DNA from: Halothiobacillus neapolitanus c2
Lineage (GTDB): Bacteria; Pseudomonadota; Gammaproteobacteria; Halothiobacillales; Halothiobacillaceae
Direction of reading: 5' to 3'
NCBI RefSeq assembly: GCF_000024765.1
Contig: NC_013422.1
Coordinates: 949,501 to 1,013,500, forward strand
Length of the DNA: 64,000 nt
Below the pieces are notes generated by a model that worked only from the letters and a program-made list of their open reading frames with translations, made no database searches and was not told the DNA's origin. Below, piece after piece: positions 56,831 through 64,000 of the stretch. The first letter of the stretch is position 1. Every line of letters starts with the position of its first letter. The translations under genes and the position numbers were made by a program.

Positions 56831-57161
56831 CGCAATTCAGACCTTGTTTATTTCCTGATATCCCCTTGAAAAGTATTTTCTAAACTTAGTATTCACTCTC
56901 TCGCAAATCCCTCTCTCATCGGAAACTAAAAACACCAGCCTGATATTTCTCCACTGTCTACGCGCGCCGGAGGCGAATGGCGCTTGGTGGATTGATGCTG
57001 TGGAGGGGGGGGTGGAGGCGAGCCGAAGGCGAGAAAGGGAGGAACCCCAGAGGGGTTCCCCCCTCCGACTGGAGAAACGGACGACTTTTTCAGAAATCAG
57101 GAGACACCCTGACAGCTAGTTATTGAGGGGCTTCCTCAATAACTGTCGGAGAGTGTTTTTC
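56831..57161. other. Gap with hairpins before the exported-protein gene
   Basis: No gene is supported here. It contains a purine-rich tract (57001-57045), a perfect hairpin GGAACCCC-AGA-GGGGTTCC (57041-57059) and copy C of the shared 28-bp motif (57098-57125). A further 11-bp stem (57118-57144) overlaps the end of copy C. The combination resembles a plasmid regulatory or transfer-origin region. Confidence 0.55.
57098..57144 (+). repeat. Shared motif copy C joined to an 11-bp hairpin
   Basis: 57098-57125 repeats the motif of 53330-53357 in reverse orientation with one mismatch. Its last bases form the left arm of AGTTATTGAGG-GGCTT-CCTCAATAACT (57118-57144), a perfect 11-bp stem. GAC before and GTC after the stem can extend it around a bulge. 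The arrangement of a conserved site beside a hairpin is like a relaxase recognition site, but no known nic sequence is recognised. Confidence 0.65.
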
Positions 57162-57710
57162 ATGAAAAAAATCATTGCATACGCCACCTTGGCTTTGGGG
57201 CTGGCGTTACCTTTTGTTCCCGTACTTGCAGGTAACTGCGCCATACCTGGCCAACAGGACTCTACCTGCATCACTGCGATTTCTTCAGCCGCAATCCCGC
57301 CACCGTCTTGTGGAGTAAATCAGACCCAAACAAGTGCGCCCACGTGGAATGGTTCGTCATGAGTGGGGCTGGCTTGTCAGGCAGTACCACCGCCTCCAAT
57401 GAAAACTGTGCATTTGGCTCTTTACTGCTCAGGTCTGAGCGGCGTATATGACTTCACTGATCCTTCAAACGCAATTATGTACGGCGTGGTCTTTCTTGAG
57501 GCTTGGGGGTCGGGCTGCGATGGCACGCCCACTCAATGCCTGAATCTTGCCTCGTTCTGGTCTTATGCACAAACAACGAACACTGGCTGGATGGGTTTTG
57601 GTAAGCCGCCTATCGGGGGTGACCCTATTTGGTTTGAGTTTGCTCAAGCCGGGCAAAACAAAGGCTCCTGGAACCTATGGTTTCCGTTGATACCGTGGAC
57701 TTCATACTAG
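57162..57710 (+). pseudogene. Exported protein gene with an in-frame TGA
   Basis: From ATG 57162 the frame encodes a Sec signal peptide (MKKIIAYATLALGLALPFVPVLAG) and a Cys-rich segment, then meets TGA at 57360-57362. The same frame continues from 57363 to 57710 without interruption. The context TWNGSS-stop-VGLACQAVPPPP suggests that TGA replaced a Trp codon (TGG). Joined it would be 182 residues, secreted, with several cysteines. It could be a nonsense mutation, a sequencing error or a readthrough site. The function is unknown. Confidence 0.6.
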
Positions 57711-57847
57711 AGGCGATTCATTTGCTTATATGTTGCTACTGAGGAGAAAAGTAAATCAACAAATACGGGTATGGAACCCTTCGTTACCAAATGTTAGTAT
57801 TGCTAAATATTTTAACTTTTACTTAAAAATCAGGCAGGGAACGCTCG

Positions 57848-58024
57848 ATGAAATGGAGTTTCGCTCTTCGGTATCTGATCGACACTAATCGACTTATATC
57901 TTCATGTTTCGATGATTGTCTTGAAACTTCAGTTTCAGATGCTTTGACGCGTCTTATCCTCAGAGCCCCTCATCCGTGCGCTCTCTCGCCTGGATATGAA
58001 CAATGTGGCGAGGTGCTGAAATGA
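57848..58024 (+). CDS. 58-residue small ORF coupled to the RHS gene
   Basis: A short frame (MKWSFALRYLIDTNRL...) with AGGGA eight bases before its ATG. Its TGA stop overlaps the ATG of the RHS gene (ATGA), so it could act as a leader ORF or translational coupler. It has four cysteines and no recognisable domain. Small size keeps confidence moderate. Confidence 0.45.
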   Translation: MKWSFALRYLIDTNRLISSCFDDCLETSVSDALTRLILRAPHPCALSPGYEQCGEVLK

Positions 58025-61000
58025 GAGGGATATTATTTCTATTTCTTCTGGCATGCTCGTCACCAAGCTTTGCCGGTTGGTATTGTAATGGTATGGACTA
58101 CCCATCCACTACTATCCCGGCTTTTGCTGCTAGCCCTTCTGGTTGTGCTGATATAGAAGAGCATTTAGACGAAAATTGGGATCCAAGATCAGGTATGGCG
58201 TATCCATATACGATCACAATGGCCTCCCCTGTACAGGCCGTTGTCACGTTCCATAAAACTGTAACTATCGACGGATACGGTGTCCCCATCGGAACAGTCG
58301 TGAATAATCCGCAATCAGTTTTCAAGTACTGGGGATGCAATAATGACGGCCCCAAATCAAGTATCGACTCATGCGCAAAGCCACAACCTCCCAAACGATT
58401 GGGTACACCTGCGCCTGGAAGCTGTACTGGTGATCCTTGTGACGCTGGCACAGGTAATGAATTCCAATATGATACCGACTATCAAGGCGCCTCGGACACT
58501 TTGTCCTTCAGCCGAGCCTATAACAGCCTAGATATTCAAGACCATGGTCTCGGTTACGGTTGGGTGTCCAATATCGGCGGACATCTGGCCATCAGCGGCA
58601 GTTTGCTGACGGCCTATCAGGCCATCAATGGCAGTTCGCTGACGGTCTATCAGGCCGACGGCAAGGGCCTCCCGTTTACGCTGACCAATGGTGTCTGGCA
58701 GGGCGATGCTGATTCCAAGCTGCAATTGACCCAGGACGCCACCGGTTACACCCTGCAACGTCAGGACGGCAGCAGCGATCGCTATGATTTGCACGGCCAT
58801 CTACTCAGTGAAACCGACCGGGCTGGCCGCACCACGACCTACACTTACGACAGCGCCAACCACATTGCCGCCGTCACCGGTCCGTTCGGACATACGCTTA
58901 CTTTTACCTACAATAGCTATGGGCGCCTCGTCAGCCTGACCGATCCAGTCGGACAGGTCACCAGCTACAGCTATGACACCGCTGGCAACTTGGCTCAGGT
59001 CAACTACCCTGACGGTACTGCCAAACAATATAGCTATGGCGACAGCAGTTTCTCGCATGCCCTGACCGGCGTTGCCTTCGTTGATGCCAACGGCAATGTC
59101 ACGCCGTTCGACAACTTCGTCTACGACAGCTACGGAAAGGTCACCACCAATGAATTGTCGGGCGGGCAGCAGCGCTTCGATCTGAGCTACGACTCCGACA
59201 CCCAGACCACTGTTACCAATGCGGCCGGTCGTCAGGATGTGTTGACCTTCCAGGCCCAACTGGGCGTCAAGAACCTGCTGTCCAATATCGTTCAAGGCGA
59301 CGGCAAGGGCCTGACTCAGCAGTTCGATGCCCGCAACAATGTGATCTCCCGCACCAATGCAGATGGCCAGACCACGCAATACACCTATGACAGTCAAAAC
59401 CGCCTGGCCTCAGAAACTCAGGCTGCCGGTACGTCGCAGGCCCGTACTGTCAGCTATCAGTACGGCACGGATGGCTTGGCTCTGCCGGCCGAGATCGACC
59501 GACCCAGCGTCTGCGCCGGTTCCAGCCAACAGACCGTCATCACCTACGATGCCCACCACAACCCGATCCAGATCACCGAGAACGGCTACACGCCCGCCTG
59601 CAGCGCCATCAGTCGCAGCCTGAGCTTGGGTTACAACAGCGCCGGTCAGGTGACCCGAATCGATGGCCCGCGTACCGACGTTTCTGACGTCACCACGATG
59701 AGTTACAACAACTGCACCACAGGTGGCGCTTGTGGTCAGTTGCTATCTCTGACAGACGCCCTAGGCCACATAACAACCTTTAACGCTTACGACGCAGATG
59801 GTCGTCTGCTACAGAAAACCGATCCCAATGGCCTCGTGACGAGCTACGCCTATGATCCTCGTGGCCGCCTGAGCCGGATCACCCAGCAGGCCAGCGGCAG
59901 TAGCGCACGGGTCACTACCTTTGCCTACACCCCGTCCAGCAAACTGGCCAGCACTTCGTTGCCGGACGGTCGCACACTGACCTACAGCTACGACGATGCC
60001 CAGGAACTGACCGCCATCACCGACAACCTCGGCGACAAGGTCAGCTACGCTTATGACAGCCGCGGTAACCGCAGTCAGACCAGCATTTACGATCCCGACA
60101 GTTCGCTGGTGCGACAGATCAAGAGCGTCTACGACCTGCGTAACCACCTGGCCAGCAGTAACGACAGCGGTTCGATCACCCAACAGGTCACCGATGCCTT
60201 GGGTAATCTGGTCCAGCAGACTGATCCCAACAACAACGCACCGACCACCCACAGCTACGATCCGCTCAACCGGCTGATCCAGACCGTCAACGCCATCGGC
60301 GGTACCACCAGTTACGGCTATGACGTCAACGCTGAAATCAATCAAGTCATTACCCCCAACGGTGCCACCACCGGCTACCAGAATGACGACTTCGGCGACC
60401 TGTTGCAGGAAGTCTCGCCAGATCGAGGCACCACCACCTACGCCTACGATGCCGCCGGCAACCTGATCCAGAAAACCGATGCCCGTGGCGTCATCGCCAA
60501 CTACAGCTACGATGCCCTCAACCGGTTGACGGCCACTCACTTCAGTGGGATGAGCCAAGCTAGCGATGCCGACATCACGCTGACCTACGATCATGGGCAG
60601 AACTGCAGCAACGGCATCGGCCACCTCTGCACAGCTCAGGATCAGTCCGGCACCACAATCTACGCCTACGATGCCTTTGGCAATATCCTCAACCAAATCC
60701 ACAGTGCAGGCACAACCACCTCCACCATCAGCTACCGGTACGACAACGGTAATCGCATTGCGATGATCATCTATCCCGATGGCCGAGAAGTCGGTTACAC
60801 ACGCGATGCCATTGGACGAGTCCAGGGGATCACCACTACTGCAGCCGGCAACAGCCAAACCCTGGTCAGTGCCCGCCAATACCATGCCGACGGTAGTTTG
60901 ACCGGAGAGACTTTTGGTAATGGCTTGGCCGATCAACGCCAATACACCGCTCAGGGCAGGCTTTCCAGCTGGACACTGGGCGGCAGCAACGTCAATCTCA

Positions 61001-62424
61001 ACTATGGCTACAGCTACGACGCCAATGGCAATATGACCGGTCAGAGCGGTCCCGATGGCGCTGCCGCCTACCAGTACGACCCGCTTGACCGCCTGATTGA
61101 CGAATCCTGGGGCACGGGCAACTACCACAACGCCTTCAGCTACGACAACAACGGCAACCGTCTGACCAGCCTGGACAGTGGTGGCAACACCGTCGACTAC
61201 AGTTACGACCTGCAGAGCAACCGTCTCAACCAACACGGCAGTCAGAAAATCACCTTGGATGCGGCAGGCAATACCACAAACGACGGTACCTATCAGTACC
61301 TCTACGATGCCGCCGGTCGCCTGAGTGAAGTACTGTTGAGTGGCGTTACCGTGGCCAGCTACCGCTATGACTATCGCGGCTTACGGCGGGAGAAGATCAT
61401 CGCAGCAGGCACCACCGAGTTCACCTACGGCCCCAGCGGCCACCTGTTAAGTGAGCAGAATACGGCAAGTGGTGGCCGAGACTACGTCTGGAGCGATACC
61501 AGCCCCATTGCCCAGATTGATGTAAACGGCAGCAATCAGGCCAACGACGCGATCTACTACCTCCATACCGACGCCATGGGCACACCGAGATTGGCGACCA
61601 ATGCCAATCAACAGACTGTCTGGCGATGGAACAGGGATGCGTTTGGGGATCGGCAGGTCAATGCGAGCAGTGCCAGTATCGAGATGAACCTGCGGTATCC
61701 GGGGCAGTATTACGACACCGAGACTGGGTTATTCTACAACTGGAATCGATACTATGACCCGAGTACTGGGCGGTATGCCACCAGTGATCCGATTGGGTTG
61801 AGTGGTGGAGTGAATACCTTTGGGTATGTTTCAGCTAACCCCTTGGCTCTTATTGATCCATGGGGGTTGTTTGGCAGTGCGCAGGTCAGCCCGATACCGC
61901 CTGGTTATAACTCGGGCGATGTCAGAGGTGCGTATGACTCATATGGCAATAGCTCGGTTTATGAACCAGGCTATTACGACCCTAACAGAGCAGCTGCGAT
62001 CATTATGGCTCTGCTTGCTGCCGGGATGGGGCCTGCTGCCGATGAGTTCGCTGCAATACTCGCTCACGCGGAAGAGGCCAGCGCGATTGGAGGTGAGTGT
62101 GAAGCTGCCGCTTCTTCGAAGCTGCCGTCGTTAGACGATTTATCACGTGCTGCCAGTGCTTCAGATAGAAATGGCTTTTCAAAAGCGGGGCGCTCTTTGC
62201 AGAAACACGGAAGCAGGCCGGGGTCCAAGTGGGGGCAAGAGGATGTGAACGTGAATAATCCCTCCGAGGCAAATTCGAGAGCACAAGGCCTCGTTGATGA
62301 TATTTTGAACTCACCAGGGACTAATGTGGTTCAAAACTCTCGTGGCGGTGTTGATGTGATCTCTCAAGATGGTCGGGTTGTTCGCTATAACCGGGATGGT
62401 TCAATGCAAGGTTTTCGGGAGTGA
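58021..62424 (+). CDS. RHS/YD-repeat polymorphic toxin
   Basis: A 1467-residue protein. It starts with an export signal (MRGILFLFLLACSSPSFAG), where LLAC could also be a lipobox. A DUF6531-like entry segment (DPCDAGTGNEFQYDTDYQG) leads into many YD repeats (YTYDSANHIAAVTG type) to about residue 1190. The RHS core follows (YYLHTDAMGTPRLAT..., then YYDPSTGRYATSDPIGLSGG). The variable C-terminal part (about 170 residues) contains GRSLQKHGSRPGSKW and GGVDVISQDGRVVRYNRDGS, a motif set seen in polymorphic RNase-type toxins. I chose the ATG at 58021 with GAGG seven bases upstream. Confidence 0.88.
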   Translation: MRGILFLFLLACSSPSFAGWYCNGMDYPSTTIPAFAASPSGCADIEEHLDENWDPRSGMAYPYTITMASPVQAVVTFHKTVTIDGYGVPIGTVVNNPQSVFKYWGCNNDGPKSSIDSCAKPQPPKRLGTPAPGSCTGDPCDAGTGNEFQYDTDYQGASDTLSFSRAYNSLDIQDHGLGYGWVSNIGGHLAISGSLLTAYQAINGSSLTVYQADGKGLPFTLTNGVWQGDADSKLQLTQDATGYTLQRQDGSSDRYDLHGHLLSETDRAGRTTTYTYDSANHIAAVTGPFGHTLTFTYNSYGRLVSLTDPVGQVTSYSYDTAGNLAQVNYPDGTAKQYSYGDSSFSHALTGVAFVDANGNVTPFDNFVYDSYGKVTTNELSGGQQRFDLSYDSDTQTTVTNAAGRQDVLTFQAQLGVKNLLSNIVQGDGKGLTQQFDARNNVISRTNADGQTTQYTYDSQNRLASETQAAGTSQARTVSYQYGTDGLALPAEIDRPSVCAGSSQQTVITYDAHHNPIQITENGYTPACSAISRSLSLGYNSAGQVTRIDGPRTDVSDVTTMSYNNCTTGGACGQLLSLTDALGHITTFNAYDADGRLLQKTDPNGLVTSYAYDPRGRLSRITQQASGSSARVTTFAYTPSSKLASTSLPDGRTLTYSYDDAQELTAITDNLGDKVSYAYDSRGNRSQTSIYDPDSSLVRQIKSVYDLRNHLASSNDSGSITQQVTDALGNLVQQTDPNNNAPTTHSYDPLNRLIQTVNAIGGTTSYGYDVNAEINQVITPNGATTGYQNDDFGDLLQEVSPDRGTTTYAYDAAGNLIQKTDARGVIANYSYDALNRLTATHFSGMSQASDADITLTYDHGQNCSNGIGHLCTAQDQSGTTIYAYDAFGNILNQIHSAGTTTSTISYRYDNGNRIAMIIYPDGREVGYTRDAIGRVQGITTTAAGNSQTLVSARQYHADGSLTGETFGNGLADQRQYTAQGRLSSWTLGGSNVNLNYGYSYDANGNMTGQSGPDGAAAYQYDPLDRLIDESWGTGNYHNAFSYDNNGNRLTSLDSGGNTVDYSYDLQSNRLNQHGSQKITLDAAGNTTNDGTYQYLYDAAGRLSEVLLSGVTVASYRYDYRGLRREKIIAAGTTEFTYGPSGHLLSEQNTASGGRDYVWSDTSPIAQIDVNGSNQANDAIYYLHTDAMGTPRLATNANQQTVWRWNRDAFGDRQVNASSASIEMNLRYPGQYYDTETGLFYNWNRYYDPSTGRYATSDPIGLSGGVNTFGYVSANPLALIDPWGLFGSAQVSPIPPGYNSGDVRGAYDSYGNSSVYEPGYYDPNRAAAIIMALLAAGMGPAADEFAAILAHAEEASAIGGECEAAASSKLPSLDDLSRAASASDRNGFSKAGRSLQKHGSRPGSKWGQEDVNVNNPSEANSRAQGLVDDILNSPGTNVVQNSRGGVDVISQDGRVVRYNRDGSMQGFRE

Positions 62425-62427
62425 TAG

Positions 62428-62676
62428 ATGAGTAATCAAGACTCGTTCCACATCAGTGTGGGTGATGATCCAGATCATGAGGATCTAACGGCGGAGGTGT
62501 ACTACGAGGGTGCATATCTCGCCTTGATCTCTCAGGAAAATGGCCTTGATAATGCTGAGATTGAATTGCAGCCCAATCCTTCAGGTGGTGCATGGATATT
62601 TGAACTGGAAGGTTTTGCTGATGCGCTTCAACGGGCCAAATGTCGCTTGTGGGATCTCAGAAGACGGGAGGAGTAA
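62428..62676 (+). CDS. Candidate immunity protein to the RHS toxin
   Basis: An 82-residue acidic protein (SVGDDPDHEDLTAEVYYEGAYLALISQENGLDNAEIELQPNPSGG) starting three bases after the RHS stop. Small acidic proteins in this place are usually immunity proteins that bind the toxin domain. The assignment rests on position, size and charge. Confidence 0.75.
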   Translation: MSNQDSFHISVGDDPDHEDLTAEVYYEGAYLALISQENGLDNAEIELQPNPSGGAWIFELEGFADALQRAKCRLWDLRRREE

Positions 62677-62698
62677 TTGGGATCAGAGTAAAATTACT

Positions 62699-62875
62699 CG
62701 ACGCCTGCCGGCCGACTGGTCGCTGTTACCCGCGGTGGACGGACCATCGCCCACTACCGCTACGACTACCAGGGCCTGCGTCGGCAGAAGATCACCGAGG
62801 CAGGCACCACCGACTTCACCTACGACCCAAGCGGGTACCTGATCAGCCAGAGCGGACCCGGGAAGGCCGTGATGT
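62699..62875 (+). pseudogene. Remnant of a second RHS gene
   Basis: The frame from 62704 reads PAGRLVAVTRGG, then HYRYDYQGLRRQKITEAGTTDFTYDPSGYLISQSG. This aligns with DAAGRLSEVLLSGV...YRYDYRGLRREKIIAAGTTEFTYGPSGHLLSEQ near the end of the RHS repeats upstream. It has no start and no RHS core, and is likely a fragment left by recombination or displacement of toxin cassettes. Confidence 0.75.
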
Positions 62876-63036
62876 CGGTCAGCACGACCACTCTGGATCG
62901 ATACAGCTCTGTGCCCCCCCGGAAATAAGTAATGGGTAACCGGCCTTAGAGTAGAACTGCCAGGTTCTACATTGGCAATTCAGTACACATTCATTGAGTG
63001 ACTGAGATTACGGGGTACGACCTGAGACAGCATGAC
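62876..63036. other. Short gene-free stretch before the relaxase hairpin
   Basis: No gene or strong motif is seen between the RHS remnant and the hairpin at 63037, apart from a C-run at 62914-62921. If the transfer origin lies next to the relaxase gene, this is one place it could be. Confidence 0.4.
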
Positions 63037-63071
63037 AGCTCTTGTGTGAGACATCACACAGGAGCTTTTTT
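63037..63071 (+). promoter_or_regulatory. Terminator-like hairpin overlapping the relaxase ribosome binding site
   Basis: AGCTC-t-TGTGTGA, loop GACA, TCACACA-g-GAGCT (63037-63066) is a strong stem with one mismatch, followed by six T (63066-63071) and then the ATG at 63072. GGAG in the 3' arm is the relaxase ribosome binding site. The element could both end transcription and hide the binding site, keeping relaxase expression low. Confidence 0.7.
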
Positions 63072-64000
63072 ATGTTGCGCATCAAGAATCTTAAGGGCGA
63101 TCCGTCAGCCATCATTGATTACGCCGAGAACAAGAAAAATCACCCTGATCAAAAATCAGGTTATTACGATGCCAAAGGTGCGCCATCCGCATGGGGCGGG
63201 GCCTTGGCTGCTGATCTGGGACTATCAGGTAGTGTTCAAGCCGCCGATCTGAAAAAACTATTGTCTGGGGAATTATCTGACGGTACACGTTTTGCGAAGG
63301 AAGACCCCGACCGTCGCCTTGGCATTGACATGTCATTCAGCGCACCTAAATCAGTTTCATTGGCAGCACTAGTGGGTGGTGATGAACGTATTATTCAAGC
63401 CCATGATGCGGCTGTGCGAACAGCCATGAGCATGATTGAACAGGAGTACGCTACTGCTCGGTTTGGACATGCCGGGCGTAATGTGGTGTGCTCCGGAAAA
63501 CTGGTTTACGCCGCCTACCGACATGAAGATGCACGAACCGTGGATGATATTGCCGATCCTCAGCTACACACTCATTGCATTGTTTCCAACATAACGATCG
63601 ATCCAGAAACTGGAAAACCAAGAAGCATTGACTTTGCCTGGGGACAGGACGGGATCAAACTGGCTGGCGCCATGTACCGCGCCGAGTTAGCCAGACGGCT
63701 CAAGGAGATGGGCTATGAACTGCGTAAATCCGAGGAAGGTTTCGAGTTGGCGCAGATCAGCGATGAGCAGGTGGAAACATTCAGCAGAAGGCGAGTGCAG
63801 GTAGATCAGGCTCTGGAGCAACAGGGCACCGACCGTGAGCATGCCAGCAGCGAACTGAAAACAGCCGTCACATTGGCTACACGACAGGGAAAAGCTCAGC
63901 TATCAGCCGAGGATCAGTATGAGGAATGGCAACAGCGCGCAGCCGAAGCCGAACTTGATCTCAGTCAACCCGTCGGACCCCGTGTTTCAGTGACTCCACC
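63072..64000 (+). CDS. TrwC/MobF-family conjugative relaxase, N-terminal part
   Basis: The frame is open to the window end (309 complete codons). It has the MobF start MLRIKNLKGDPSAIIDYAENKK with candidate catalytic tyrosines Y17 and Y31/Y32, the block GIDMSFSAPKSVSLAAL and the HUH metal motif ADPQLHTHCIVSNITI. MobF relaxases nick the transfer origin and usually carry a helicase domain further on, beyond this window. Its presence, with the Stb-like genes, points to an R388-like transfer system. Confidence 0.92.
   Translation, partial: MLRIKNLKGDPSAIIDYAENKKNHPDQKSGYYDAKGAPSAWGGALAADLGLSGSVQAADLKKLLSGELSDGTRFAKEDPDRRLGIDMSFSAPKSVSLAALVGGDERIIQAHDAAVRTAMSMIEQEYATARFGHAGRNVVCSGKLVYAAYRHEDARTVDDIADPQLHTHCIVSNITIDPETGKPRSIDFAWGQDGIKLAGAMYRAELARRLKEMGYELRKSEEGFELAQISDEQVETFSRRRVQVDQALEQQGTDREHASSELKTAVTLATRQGKAQLSAEDQYEEWQQRAAEAELDLSQPVGPRVSVTP

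Noticed and set aside
58098-61236. Long antisense frames inside the RHS gene (for example 59809-61236 minus)
   Set aside because: They arise from the repetitive codon pattern of YD repeats; the predicted proteins are monotonous V/G/I-rich sequences with no domain.
62640-62939. 99-residue frame after the immunity gene
   Set aside because: It reads the RHS remnant in the wrong frame; the correct frame shows clear YD-repeat similarity.

Overview
The window looks like a chromosome segment of an autotrophic sulfur-oxidising gammaproteobacterium of the genus Halothiobacillus, probably H. neapolitanus or a close relative. The main reason is a complete alpha-carboxysome supercluster on the minus strand (about 22.2-41.8 kb). 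It reads cbbL-cbbS-csoS2-csoSCA-csoS4A-csoS4B-csoS1C-csoS1A-csoS1B-acRAF-like-mcdA-mcdB-cbbO-dabB1-membrane protein-dabA1-CPII-cbbQ-small unknown-csoS1D. Protein lengths and catalytic residues match the proteins I know from H. neapolitanus: CsoSCA of 514 residues with C173/H242/C253, CsoS2 of 869 residues, and DabA1 with C462/D464. Species identity is an inference; no search was run.

From 1 to 21.8 kb lies ordinary gammaproteobacterial chromosome: a TRIC-type channel end, yadGH, rlhA, an EAL phosphodiesterase, a YidH-like protein, an error-prone polymerase pair (unusually long UmuD plus UmuC), actP-yjcH, a ycaO-moxR pair, the classic ygfB-pepP-ubiH-ubiI order, zapB/zapA, folA, a PsiE-like gene, and thyA-lgt. 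Two copies of a MITE-like repeat lie in this part.

The carboxysome block encodes Rubisco, shell, scaffold, carbonic anhydrase, Rubisco activase (CbbQ/CbbO), a Rubisco assembly factor, the McdAB positioning system, the DAB1 inorganic carbon pump and a PII-like regulator. Together these accumulate bicarbonate, encapsulate Rubisco and distribute the carboxysomes. The sequence also shows control elements: a GGGAAAA slip site in csoS2, intercistronic hairpins around csoS1A, a hairpin over the csoS1D ribosome binding site, and a palindrome before dabB1. Beyond the cbbL promoter region lie a copper export set (copA, DUF302, copZ) and a nitric oxide response set (nnrS, hemerythrin, divergent nsrR).

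From a tRNA-Leu(UAA) at 49.0 kb to the window end the content changes to a mobile element, which I infer is integrated at the tRNA and continues past the window. It holds a translationally coupled operon of unknown genes, a three-gene StbA/StbB/StbC-like partition module facing an array of twelve 11-bp iterons, and an AAA ATPase plus DUF3226/TOPRIM-like pair whose second gene is split by an IS30-family element. It also has an exported-protein gene with an in-frame stop, an RHS toxin with a coupled small ORF and a candidate immunity gene, a remnant of a second RHS gene, and the start of a TrwC/MobF relaxase. The relaxase start codon directly follows a terminator-like hairpin that contains its ribosome binding site. 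No integrase, coupling protein or second attachment site is visible.
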